Of a stretch of 28,008 bases of DNA, positions 7,082 through 14,992 are shown piece after piece. Location: positions 1 to 28,008 of the IMG/VR virus record IMGVR_UViG_3300033153_004559; one strand, given 5' to 3'. A program made the position numbers and the translations under genes. Source of the stretch: a virus. Each line of letters starts with the position of its first letter. Position 1 is the stretch's first letter. Under the pieces are notes generated by a model that saw nothing but the letters and a program-made list of their open reading frames with translations, had not been told where the DNA came from and searched no databases.

Positions 7082-7698
7082 TGAGTTTTTTTGACAATAG
7101 ATCTGATAAGGCTAAGAATTTCTCTAAGGTCACCAAGGGTAAAAGCAAAAATGAGATACGTAAAGCTGAAGAAGCACTACTAAAGCCAGAACCCCTTGAA
7201 ATATACAAAGGTGAAAAGACAAAACATAGAAGTGAACTGGCATCACGTAAAGCTATTATTGTGTTTAAAGATAAGAAACAGCAAAAGTTAATAAATGAAC
7301 TGATGTCTGTCAGGGAGTCAGTTAATGGGGAAGTATACATCACTGACATTTCCATGCTTGAAAATCTTGCCAAGGCTGTGAGAAACGGTGAAATGCGTGT
7401 TATTGATAACAAACTTACCTTTGTTGATGAGCCAGATGACCCTGACACAGTACACTCAATGGAAGAATTCCAAGCCAAGTATTTCCCTAAAGATGTGGGT
7501 AAAAAGTGTTTCACTTGTGGGCGTAAAAAGAAAAAGAAACATAACAAGTACACCACCGCTATCATTGAGAAAGCCATTGCTGATAATACTGAAAAATGTA
7601 TGAATGAGATGAAGGGTTCTGTTGAACCTGAAGTGGTTGGTACTCAGGAAAAAGTAGGAAAAGTTGTGCGGCGTAGAAGTAGACGTAAACTAAAATAA
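7081..7698 (+). CDS. Unknown basic protein with CxxC
   Basis: 205 residues, coupled to the preceding frame by TAATG. Lys/Arg-rich N-terminus (first ~60 residues), a compact-looking middle (FKDKKQQKLINELMSVRES to LENLAKAVRNGEM), one CFTCGR pair followed by a Lys cluster, and an Arg/Lys tail RRRSRRK. The charge suggests nucleic acid binding. I do not recognise the family. Its position in the clamp operon suggests a replication or late-transcription role, which is only inferred. Confidence 0.75.
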   Translation: MSFFDNRSDKAKNFSKVTKGKSKNEIRKAEEALLKPEPLEIYKGEKTKHRSELASRKAIIVFKDKKQQKLINELMSVRESVNGEVYITDISMLENLAKAVRNGEMRVIDNKLTFVDEPDDPDTVHSMEEFQAKYFPKDVGKKCFTCGRKKKKKHNKYTTAIIEKAIADNTEKCMNEMKGSVEPEVVGTQEKVGKVVRRRSRRKLK

Positions 7699-7735
7699 TA
7701 CGGCACTTCACCCAAAAAATTTTATGAGATAAATA

Positions 7736-10075
7736 ATGACTAAACTACCAGACAAATTACCACCATACTACAGCCCACGTATCTCAAGTGAGTTACCTGA
7801 CTGTTCATCCCCACTCACCTTTGATACGTACTCCCGTTGTTCTATGCGGTGCCAGTATTGTGTGCCAAAAGGTTCTGGAATAACGATGGTCGATGGGAGT
7901 ATTAAACAAGTTGAAGATGTCCAAGTAGGTGATGTGGTGCTTGGATATAATGAAGATGATAACTCCCCCGAAGCTACTGTTGTAGAAAAAACAATGTGTA
8001 GGGAAGACACACGTACAATAACTTTCAGGACAGAATCAACCAAATTTAAAGTTACACCTGAACACCCTATATTTACAAAAGATGGTGGGTGGGTTGATGC
8101 AAAAGATGTGGCGAAGGGAGATTTAATATTAACACATAATATTTTTGTGGAAGACCCTGTCACTTCTAAAATAATAGAATTAATATTCAGTAGAAAACCT
8201 ATTAAAGCTGCACATAAACACAGGCTGTACGCTGTTTGGAACGTAATGATACAAAGGTGTCATTACCCAACCAATGATAAGTTTATGTACTACGGATTGC
8301 GTGGCATTCAAGTGTGTAGCGAATGGAGACATAACCCATTTGCTTTTTACACATGGGCAGAGGCACATGGATATGTAGAAGGCTTGGAATTAGATCGTGA
8401 GGATAATGATGGTGACTACACTCCTGATAATTGTAGATTTGTTACACACCAAATCAATTCCAGTAACAGAAATAAAAGAAAAACTAATGTGAGTGGGTAC
8501 ATAGGTGTATCCAATTTGCCTAATGGAAGGTTCAGGGCACGGTCGATTGGCAGGGACTCATTACATAATTCGGCAGAACGTGCTGCTATAATGAGAGATC
8601 GCACTGAAAAAGAAACTGATTGTACACCAAATTTTGCTAGAATACCCCATGCAATACTTAGGTGGGAATGTATTGAATATACACGTACTCACTATGTAGA
8701 TGTGGAGGTGTATAATTTTGAATGTTGGCCTAATAACAATTACTTTGCTCAAATAAGGGACACTACTACTTCCGCATTTACCAATGGGGTATTGATCCAT
8801 AACTGTTTCAGTCATGCACAAAAAGACGTTAATCCTGGAACAAAAGATGCACCCCTTCAAGGTGTTGATGCTGAGAAATTATTTCAGATGATTGATGGTA
8901 CTGCTAAAACCAAAGAAGCCAAACTGTTTTATAAGTATTTCTTCAAGGATAAATTCTTATTCCATTGGGGTGGGTTGGCTGATTCATTCTGTCATTATGA
9001 ACGCAAGTACGACATGTCTTACCCCATACTCAAAGGATTACTTGAACGCAAGTACCCATTGATGTTCAGTTCCAAGGGTCCTGCCATCACTGACGACAAG
9101 TACGTTACCCTGTTTGAGAAGTATAAAAAGCAAAACACTACTGCATTCCAGTTTAGTATTGTGACTGCTGATGATGATCTGGCTAAGAAAGTTGAGCCAG
9201 GAGTTCCTAGCCCCACTGAACGCTTTGAGAACATGAAAGTTCTAAGTGACATGGGTTATTGGACTATACTGAGGCTTAGACCCTTCATCATTGGAGTTAC
9301 TGATGAATCATTACCTGAACTATTACAAAAAGCATATGAGTCTGGGGCGAAAGCTATCAGCACTGAGTTCTTTGCTATGGATCAGCGTTGTGTTGGAAGT
9401 ATGCGTAAAGCTACTGAGAACATGGGTAGGTTAATGGGTATTGATAATATCTTTTCATACTTCAATAAATTGTCACCAAAAGAACGTGGTGGTTACAACA
9501 GGTTGAACCGTTTAGTAAAAGAACCATTTGTCAAATACATGTACAAGTTCTGCCTTGAGCATGACATGGTATTCACGTGTTCCGACCCTGATTTCAAGGA
9601 ATTATGTCAATCAGAAAACTGCTGTGGTTTGCCACCACATGGTGAACACCCCACACCTTCTATGAATAATTGGTCTACACATCAAATGACTTCTTATGTA
9701 ATGCACGCCAGAATAAAATACCATCAAACTGGTGAACGCATGCTATTCAAATTTAATGAGGTGTATGGAAAACCAGATTGGATATTCGATGACATTGCTC
9801 TGAGTCATATGGATATTGGGTGTACCAAGTATCCTTATGCTATGCGTAAGCAGTTAACTCTGCGTCATTTGTTGCAAGAAAAGTGGAATAACCTCAAGTC
9901 GTACGCTAATCCTAGGTCGTACTTTCATGGAAAGGTAATGCCTTGTGGTGTCAGTGAAGATGATAATTTGATTTACCGGTATAATCCAAGTGATTATGAA
10001 TCCAGGTGGGTTAGTGAAGGTATACCACTACATTTAGAATGGGAGGGTGGCACCTATGTTGACACAAAAAAATAG
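7736..10075 (+). CDS. SplB-like radical SAM protein interrupted by an intein
   Basis: 779 codons. After removal of residues 42-356 (intein) the host protein is 464 residues. The extein joint recreates the radical SAM motif CSMRCQYCFSH, CX3CX2C, for the 4Fe-4S cluster that cleaves S-adenosylmethionine; its third Cys exists only after splicing. Downstream features fit the COG1533/SPL-like group: FHWGGLADSF, PLMFSSKGPAI, FQFSIVTADDDLAKKVEPG and ILRLRPFIIG. Spore photoproduct lyase repairs thymine lesions, but phage homologues are uncharacterised; repair or base modification are both possible. There is no good Shine-Dalgarno before ATG 7736. Family assignment is good, substrate unknown. Confidence 0.85.
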   Translation: MTKLPDKLPPYYSPRISSELPDCSSPLTFDTYSRCSMRCQYCVPKGSGITMVDGSIKQVEDVQVGDVVLGYNEDDNSPEATVVEKTMCREDTRTITFRTESTKFKVTPEHPIFTKDGGWVDAKDVAKGDLILTHNIFVEDPVTSKIIELIFSRKPIKAAHKHRLYAVWNVMIQRCHYPTNDKFMYYGLRGIQVCSEWRHNPFAFYTWAEAHGYVEGLELDREDNDGDYTPDNCRFVTHQINSSNRNKRKTNVSGYIGVSNLPNGRFRARSIGRDSLHNSAERAAIMRDRTEKETDCTPNFARIPHAILRWECIEYTRTHYVDVEVYNFECWPNNNYFAQIRDTTTSAFTNGVLIHNCFSHAQKDVNPGTKDAPLQGVDAEKLFQMIDGTAKTKEAKLFYKYFFKDKFLFHWGGLADSFCHYERKYDMSYPILKGLLERKYPLMFSSKGPAITDDKYVTLFEKYKKQNTTAFQFSIVTADDDLAKKVEPGVPSPTERFENMKVLSDMGYWTILRLRPFIIGVTDESLPELLQKAYESGAKAISTEFFAMDQRCVGSMRKATENMGRLMGIDNIFSYFNKLSPKERGGYNRLNRLVKEPFVKYMYKFCLEHDMVFTCSDPDFKELCQSENCCGLPPHGEHPTPSMNNWSTHQMTSYVMHARIKYHQTGERMLFKFNEVYGKPDWIFDDIALSHMDIGCTKYPYAMRKQLTLRHLLQEKWNNLKSYANPRSYFHGKVMPCGVSEDDNLIYRYNPSDYESRWVSEGIPLHLEWEGGTYVDTKK
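7859..8803 (+). mobile_element. Intein with HNH/AP2-type homing endonuclease domain
   Basis: 315 residues (42-356 of the host ORF). It begins at Cys1 with GITMVDGSIKQVEDVQVGD, a standard block A. It has block B TPEHPIF and ends GVLIHN before Cys+1, so all splice residues (Cys1, TxxH, HN, Cys+1) are present. Between the splicing blocks, about residues 160-290, lies an HNH-like endonuclease (WNVMIQRCHYP, YYGLRGIQVCSEW, LDREDNDGDYTPDNCRF). It is followed by an AP2-like DNA-binding stretch (SGYIGVSNLPNGRFRARSIG). It should be active in splicing and homing. Insertion in the cluster-binding motif is typical intein behaviour, since imprecise loss would kill the enzyme. Confidence 0.92.
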
Positions 10076-10126
10076 TTTTGATATGAGGCAAAAATTGTAT
10101 CCGAATGATAGTATAAAGTGGTTCAT

Positions 10127-10318
10127 ATGAAAGAAAAGAAACGGACTTATAGTTGTTATTGGTGTAAGCATCTTTATGAAGTGGCAGGGTTATATCCTTG
10201 GTGCACCTTGAACCCAGAATGGCTACCAATTGAAGAGAAGTATGTACATTTCTGTGGGCAACATGACTGGAACAGTACGGCCAACAAAGAAATACGTGGG
10301 GAGGTATTCTCAGAATGA
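10127..10318 (+). CDS. Small Cys-rich protein
   Basis: 63 residues from ATG 10127 (GTG 10118 in the same frame is an alternative). Cys arrangement CYWC, then PWC, then HFCGQH suggests a zinc-binding or iron-sulfur fold. Its last bases overlap the next start (ATGA). First of a run of small Cys-rich genes; function not known. Confidence 0.65.
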   Translation: MKEKKRTYSCYWCKHLYEVAGLYPWCTLNPEWLPIEEKYVHFCGQHDWNSTANKEIRGEVFSE

Positions 10319-10674
10319 GCTTATCAGATTTAAACCTTAATGATTTTAAACTTGATGAAAAGCCTGACCCTACTCCCTGCAAAGGATTGGTGTTCAGGTT
10401 CTCTAATACCATTTGTATAACCTCCCATCGTGGCTTTATGCAACGTAAGGAACTACGACTGTTGAAACGTAAGTCATGTACTGGTTGTGAGAAGTGTGCC
10501 TGGATTAAGGATTATATTTATGAAGAACTTGAGCAAGGTGACAATAAGGACTTCAATTTAATGAGAGACCTTGAGCATGGGAAAGCCTACACCCCACATT
10601 TTGAATCATCAAGGGACTGGGAAAGTGGCTATGAAGAAATTGATGCCATGTATATGGTGGAGGTACTACCCTAG
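10315..10674 (+). CDS. Small Cys-rich protein with SCTGCEKCAW motif
   Basis: 119 residues, ATG overlapping the previous stop. Cys residues at CKG, NTIC and the cluster CTGCEKC point to metal binding. The motif resembles small conserved proteins of unknown role that recur in large phages. Acidic C-terminal half. No enzymatic signature. It overlaps the GTG of the next small gene. Confidence 0.7.
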   Translation: MSLSDLNLNDFKLDEKPDPTPCKGLVFRFSNTICITSHRGFMQRKELRLLKRKSCTGCEKCAWIKDYIYEELEQGDNKDFNLMRDLEHGKAYTPHFESSRDWESGYEEIDAMYMVEVLP

Positions 10675-10796
10675 TGGAAGCTACACCAGAACAACGTGCA
10701 AAGTTAAAAGCGTATCTTGAATCAGATAAATTCAAACGCTTGCAAGAACGGTATGAGCAAAGCACTGGCAAAAAATATAACCCAAGGAAAAGGTAA
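10674..10796 (+). CDS. Small basic helical protein, 40 residues
   Basis: GTG 10674 preceded by GGTGGAGG at a slightly long spacing; product begins MEATPEQRAKLKAYLESDKF and is predicted helical with a KKYNPRKR tail. Its stop and the next ATG form TAATG, exactly as for its neighbours. This supports translation despite the small size. Function unknown. Confidence 0.55.
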   Translation: MEATPEQRAKLKAYLESDKFKRLQERYEQSTGKKYNPRKR

Positions 10797-11140
10797 TGAG
10801 TGATTGTGATGTAGACAGGGCAGCAAATCAAGAAGATTATAGGGAACCTCATGCACCTGTTCTGATGAGTGAAGTGGGTAAAGCTGAACTGCTCAAGGGT
10901 TTAAAGGAGTGGCTAGGTGAGTCTGGCGAGCGTTTTTTCACGTGGTGCCTTGAAAAGCATGGCAATGTGTCACCTGTGTATATGGAGTCAGGTATGCCTC
11001 ATTGTGTGCATTTTAGGGAGGGTATGGCAGTTCGTAACTTTTTACGGACCTGCCCTGTATGTAAAAACTGGGATACACATCAGTTAGATGACAACTGGGC
11101 AACACTTGTTGAGGAAGCACTTACTTATGAAATTTGCTAA
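10796..11140 (+). CDS. Conserved phage protein with HFREGMxVRNFLR motif
   Basis: 114 residues. The central stretch PHCVHFREGMAVRNFLR followed by CPVCKNW and LDDNWATLVEEAL matches a short protein I have seen in many unrelated phages (a His/Arg-rich motif with a following WxxHxxDDNW-like end). The function of that family is not established. Coupled to both neighbours by overlaps. Confidence 0.7.
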   Translation: MSDCDVDRAANQEDYREPHAPVLMSEVGKAELLKGLKEWLGESGERFFTWCLEKHGNVSPVYMESGMPHCVHFREGMAVRNFLRTCPVCKNWDTHQLDDNWATLVEEALTYEIC

Positions 11141-11312
11141 AAACTACATGCCTATCAGTAAATTCAAAGAGACAGAAGCATTCCAGCAAATGTTAAAAGA
11201 CTATCAATTAAACCTGAGTGATTTTACATGTCTGGGTTGTAAATACAAAGAAACTTGCGGGTATGCATTTGATCCTTATAATACTAATGGCGATTGTTTA
11301 GCAAACAAATAG
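11127..11312 (+). CDS. Small protein with four cysteines
   Basis: 61 residues from ATG 11127, with GAGGAAG nine bases upstream; an earlier in-frame ATG at 11088 would overlap the previous gene more and lacks a binding site. Contains CLGCKYKETC and a final GDC, a pattern suited to one zinc ion. Function unknown. Confidence 0.6.
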   Translation: MKFAKNYMPISKFKETEAFQQMLKDYQLNLSDFTCLGCKYKETCGYAFDPYNTNGDCLANK

Positions 11313-11321
11313 GAGGTTATC

Positions 11322-11699
11322 ATGGAATGTTCTTGCACTGTAGATGTTTACGTGGACGACTACTGTAAATGTTTATTAGCACCTAGAATTAGTAAGGCAT
11401 TGTTACTACATAAGTGTAATGAGTGTAATGAAGAGATACAAATAAATGAAGAATACTTATTTGAAATAACTAAATATGATGGGGTTATTAGTACACATAC
11501 AACGTGTCTTTCGTGTTATTCCATTAGACAAGTATTCTTTTCAAGTGGGTGGTATTACGGTCAGCTAATTGAGGACATGGAAACCTTTGTGATTGATTGC
11601 GGTGGGGAACTATCAGTACCCTGCTTGCTACAACTGACACCACGGGCAAGAGGCATGGTGTGTGACATGATTGAAGAAGGATGGGAAGACGATGCCTGA
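11322..11699 (+). CDS. Zinc-finger-like conserved phage protein
   Basis: 125 residues, AGGAGG before the ATG. N-terminal CSCTVDVYVDDYCKC, then CNECNEEIQINEEYLFEI, then TTCLSCYSIRQVFF and SGWYYGQLIEDM. This order matches a family of phage proteins of unknown function in which two CxxC pairs surround a GE-Y strand pair, giving a zinc ribbon or LIM-like module. No nuclease or helix-turn-helix signature is visible. It overlaps the next gene by eight bases. Confidence 0.75.
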   Translation: MECSCTVDVYVDDYCKCLLAPRISKALLLHKCNECNEEIQINEEYLFEITKYDGVISTHTTCLSCYSIRQVFFSSGWYYGQLIEDMETFVIDCGGELSVPCLLQLTPRARGMVCDMIEEGWEDDA

Positions 11700-11892
11700 T
11701 ATGAGAAAAGTATTAACACGGTGTGAGTATGCTATGTGGGAACGGTTACATGAAGAAAAACTAATTAATTGGTACGATGCCATAGGGTGTGAAGTACAGA
11801 CACTTAACCGTTTAGTTAAAAAAGGGGCAGTCACTCGGTTGTATGAAGGTGACTCAGGTAATAAAAAAGATCAATACTGGGTGATAAAATGA
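11692..11892 (+). CDS. Small unknown protein
   Basis: 66 residues from ATG 11692, overlapping the preceding stop (ATGCCTGATATG; ATG 11701 is the alternative). Pattern of helix, WYDAIGCEVQTLNRLVKKG, then RLYEGDSGNKKDQYWVIK could be a small winged helix, where the end strands form the wing. Ends in ATGA overlap with the glycosyltransferase. Confidence 0.55.
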   Translation: MPDMRKVLTRCEYAMWERLHEEKLINWYDAIGCEVQTLNRLVKKGAVTRLYEGDSGNKKDQYWVIK

Positions 11893-12932
11893 AAATAGGG
11901 GTTACTACATTCTCGCTTCCTTTACAGTGGTGGGATAAAACAAACATAGCACATAATAAAATATTCTCCCACGCAGCAATGGGTCTGATTGATGCAGGGC
12001 ATAGTGTACACATATTTGATAAGGTAGATTTCATGGCTAAAAAATCCATGAAGAAAGCCCAGTGCACCTTTGATAGTAAGCTGAAACAAATGGATGCTTT
12101 GTTTGTTTTTTGTGGGCCGTACATGCCTTTTGATAAAGGATCAAGGACACACCTTACATTAAAACGCATCAAGAAATTCAAAGGACGGGTAGTCTTCATC
12201 ACCTGTGATTACCTATTACAGTTTGACTTCCGTACCAAACGATATGGTACATTGTTAAGTGAATGGAAAAATGATGCTTTGGTAGCCAACAAAGATTGGA
12301 AGTATGTGTTGCATGGTGATTTTGACCACCACTTCAAGACTGAACTACAAGCAGAACGTGTGCTTGAATTTGTACCCAAAGATAACTTCATAGAAGTACC
12401 TTTAAATATGAGTGGGTTGCTACCAACTGGAATACTACCTGCATTAGAAACACCACCAATTGATTTATTATACTGTGGTGCATTCCGTAAAGGTAGAGAC
12501 AAATTTTTTACCAAGTACTTCTGTTGTGATGAAGCAAAAAAGTGGGTTATATCTACAACTCAGCAAAAGAAGTTTGCTGCATTGAAAGATATGAAAGCTC
12601 AGATACGTGGACCATACCCATCACACCTTTGGAAGTTTCTAAATAAGTCATGGGCACAGATCATTTCAAGTGATGCCAAAGATGACAATGCACCTATGCC
12701 TACAAGGTATTGGGAAGCTGTTGCTGCCAACACTGTTGTATTTTTTACAGAACAGTTTCAAGGTAGAGTTAATGATGACCTTATTATTAGTTCACCATCT
12801 GAATTATCTAATAAAATTAAGAAGTTGCAAACTGAACCTGAATGGCGTACACTATTACTTGACCGCCAAATGAAAGAAGCTAAAGGGTTTAACGCAATGG
12901 ATTCCTGGTCAATTAATAGCTGGATAAAATAG
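11889..12932 (+). CDS. DNA beta-glucosyltransferase-like enzyme (GT-B fold)
   Basis: 347 residues, T4 beta-glucosyltransferase has 351. By eye the motifs line up in order. N-terminal MKIGVTTF is a Rossmann start. GRVVFITCDYLLQF parallels the T4 segment holding catalytic Asp100, here D107. DLLYCGAFRKGR (192-203) parallels the T4 segment with UDP-binding Arg191 and Arg195, here R200 and R203. RYWEAVAANTVVFF (273-286) parallels the segment with Glu272, here E276. The T4 enzyme moves glucose from UDP-glucose to hydroxymethylcytosine in DNA, protecting it from restriction. The acceptor base here is unknown, and no hydroxymethylase is in the window. A general GT-B transferase acting on another target is the alternative. 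Confidence 0.75.
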   Translation: MKIGVTTFSLPLQWWDKTNIAHNKIFSHAAMGLIDAGHSVHIFDKVDFMAKKSMKKAQCTFDSKLKQMDALFVFCGPYMPFDKGSRTHLTLKRIKKFKGRVVFITCDYLLQFDFRTKRYGTLLSEWKNDALVANKDWKYVLHGDFDHHFKTELQAERVLEFVPKDNFIEVPLNMSGLLPTGILPALETPPIDLLYCGAFRKGRDKFFTKYFCCDEAKKWVISTTQQKKFAALKDMKAQIRGPYPSHLWKFLNKSWAQIISSDAKDDNAPMPTRYWEAVAANTVVFFTEQFQGRVNDDLIISSPSELSNKIKKLQTEPEWRTLLLDRQMKEAKGFNAMDSWSINSWIK

Positions 12933-12941
12933 GAGTAGTGC

Positions 12942-14888
12942 ATGTCATCATTCTTTAAAAAACATCAAGTAAATAAACCAAACTGCCCTAAATGTGGGTT
13001 GGATAAGCAATGCAAAACACCCCGTGTGCAAGTTTCTGGTTCAGGCGAGAAAGGTATCCTAATCATAAATGATTACCTGTCAAATATTGAAGACAGGGCA
13101 GGTAAAGTATTTTCTGATAATGCTGGCAAGAAACTCACTAAACAACTGCGAATGTCAGGTATAGTACTTAAAAAAGATTGTTGGGTTATTAATGCTGTTG
13201 GATGCAGACCACCAATTAATTCAAAAGGTAACATTATACCACCATCATCTAAAGTTGTTGGGTTTTGTAGACCTACAATACGTGGGATTATTAAGAAGCT
13301 CAACCCTAAAAAAATAATCATCCTTGGTGACACTGCATTAGAATCATTTTACAGTGAACGTAATAAGAACTGTACCAGCATGTATAAAATGGCAGGACTA
13401 AAATTGTGGGATAGTACCTACAATGCATGGGTATTCCCTGTGTGGAATCCAGCATTACTTGAAGTTAAGAGTAGAAATTCTATGCTACTCAGTGAATGGA
13501 AGCGATGTTTGGTGCGTGCTATCAGGGCTGATGATACACCACTCAAAAAACGCTGGAACCCTATACATAAACTTCTTGATTTCAAACAAGCTATACAAGC
13601 CCTGACTAATTGTCTTAAAGAAGACAGAATTATAGCCATTGACTTTGAAACAACTGGTTTGGATATGTATAAAAAGGGGCACAAGACTGCCTCATTCGCA
13701 TGGGCTAATGCAAATGCTTCTTGGGCTGTTCCAGTGCAACACCCTTACTGGAATAAAAAACAACAGGAAAAAATATTCACACTGGTTCAAAAAATACTCA
13801 AGAAACGCAAGATAAAAAAGGTTGTGCAGGGTATTAATTTTGAATACCCATGGACTAAGCAGCAATTCAAAGTAAATCCTGGCAGTTTCATATGGGATAC
13901 ACAACTTGCTACCCACATATTAGATAACCGCACTGGTATTACTGGTTTGAAATTTCAAGCCTATCAACGGTGGGGTATTGAAGACTATGATAAACTCAGC
14001 CAAAAGTATATAAAATCTAATGGCAATGAGTTTAATGACATGCTCAAAATGCCTGTAGACGCACTGCTTGAATACAATGCAAAAGATACATTGTATACCT
14101 ATGCATTGTACGATGAACAGTTGGGTGAATTTGAGGGACGTGAGCTTGAAGCATATAAATTCATGCACGCTGGAGCTATTGTAATGTGTGAGATGAGTTT
14201 TAATGGTATCAGCATTAAGGAATCATTTTACCTCAAACAAAAAGTACTACTTGAACAAGAACGTGATGATTTGATCAGCCTAATTAATGATTCAAGGGAA
14301 GCACGTTTGTACACTAAGAAGTATGGTGGTACATTCGATTACAACAGCCCTAAAGACCTTCAAAAAATGCTGTTTAAAGTGCTGATGCTTAAATCAATCA
14401 AGGAAACCAAAACTGGTCACAGTGTTGATGAAGAAGTACTAACCAAAATTGGTATTGACCTTACCAAAAACATTATTGCTGTGCGTAAGCTAAATAAAAT
14501 GATTGGCACGTATGTTGATGGGTTCTTGAAGCATACTCATGATGGTATGATGCACCCCTCATTCAGTTTATCACGTGCAAGATCATTTAGGAGCTGTATA
14601 GCACAGGGTGAACTTGTTAACACTACTATGGGTATGAAGCCAATTGAAACAGTGTCACGGGGTGATTTGGTGTATTGCTTTGACAACGATATGAAACCGA
14701 CAATACAACCTGTAGTATGGTCTGGTTGTACAGGTCATAAAAATACAATTAAACTTAGAATACAAAAAAACAATGGTGCTATTGTTTATATACAATGCAC
14801 CCCTGAACATAAAATAAGATTATGTGATGGCACTTATAAAAGGGCTGATGCATTACTGCCCACAGATAATATAGCGGAGGAACTTTAA
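12942..14888 (+). CDS. Family A DNA polymerase, N-terminal part plus split-intein N
   Basis: 648 residues. Residues 1-185 resemble family 4 uracil-DNA glycosylase. Cluster-type cysteines C15, C18, C88 and C109 and GKVFSDNAGKKL, INAVGCRPP and IIILGDTALESF are kept. Catalytic motifs look lost (NDYLS for GEAPG, WNPALL for HPSLL). Residues 229-400 are a DEDDy 3'-5' proofreading exonuclease (DFETTGL with D234 and E236; YNAKD). From ~400 the polymerase thumb and start of the palm follow, up to RARSFRS. Residue C552 then starts intein-N, and translation stops at 14886. The rest of the polymerase is the next gene. AGGAG precedes ATG 12942. Confidence 0.88.
   Translation: MSSFFKKHQVNKPNCPKCGLDKQCKTPRVQVSGSGEKGILIINDYLSNIEDRAGKVFSDNAGKKLTKQLRMSGIVLKKDCWVINAVGCRPPINSKGNIIPPSSKVVGFCRPTIRGIIKKLNPKKIIILGDTALESFYSERNKNCTSMYKMAGLKLWDSTYNAWVFPVWNPALLEVKSRNSMLLSEWKRCLVRAIRADDTPLKKRWNPIHKLLDFKQAIQALTNCLKEDRIIAIDFETTGLDMYKKGHKTASFAWANANASWAVPVQHPYWNKKQQEKIFTLVQKILKKRKIKKVVQGINFEYPWTKQQFKVNPGSFIWDTQLATHILDNRTGITGLKFQAYQRWGIEDYDKLSQKYIKSNGNEFNDMLKMPVDALLEYNAKDTLYTYALYDEQLGEFEGRELEAYKFMHAGAIVMCEMSFNGISIKESFYLKQKVLLEQERDDLISLINDSREARLYTKKYGGTFDYNSPKDLQKMLFKVLMLKSIKETKTGHSVDEEVLTKIGIDLTKNIIAVRKLNKMIGTYVDGFLKHTHDGMMHPSFSLSRARSFRSCIAQGELVNTTMGMKPIETVSRGDLVYCFDNDMKPTIQPVVWSGCTGHKNTIKLRIQKNNGAIVYIQCTPEHKIRLCDGTYKRADALLPTDNIAEEL
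14595..14885 (+). mobile_element. Split intein, N-terminal half (IntN)
   Basis: 97 residues from Cys1: CIAQGELVNTTMGMKPIETV then SRGDLVYCFDND, a textbook block A. Block B follows, with IQCTPEHKIRLCDG (TxxH). It ends with stop TAA inside TAATG, where IntC begins. The length and end point match known split IntN halves of around 100 residues. Confidence 0.92.
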
Positions 14889-14992
14889 TGGCAACATTAC
14901 TTTCTGTAGAAGATGCAGGGTTTGTAGATGTATACGACCTTGAAATAGAAGATGTACACAACTTTTTGGTGGGTGGGATTTGTGTACATAAT
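14888..14992 (+). mobile_element. Split intein, C-terminal half (IntC)
   Basis: 35 residues beginning MATLLSVEDAGFVDVYDLEI, then EDVHNFLVGGICVHN. Block F (VYDLEIEDVHNFLVGG) and block G (ICVHN, then Ser+1) are complete. The 35-residue length equals that of classical split IntC halves. Confidence 0.92.
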
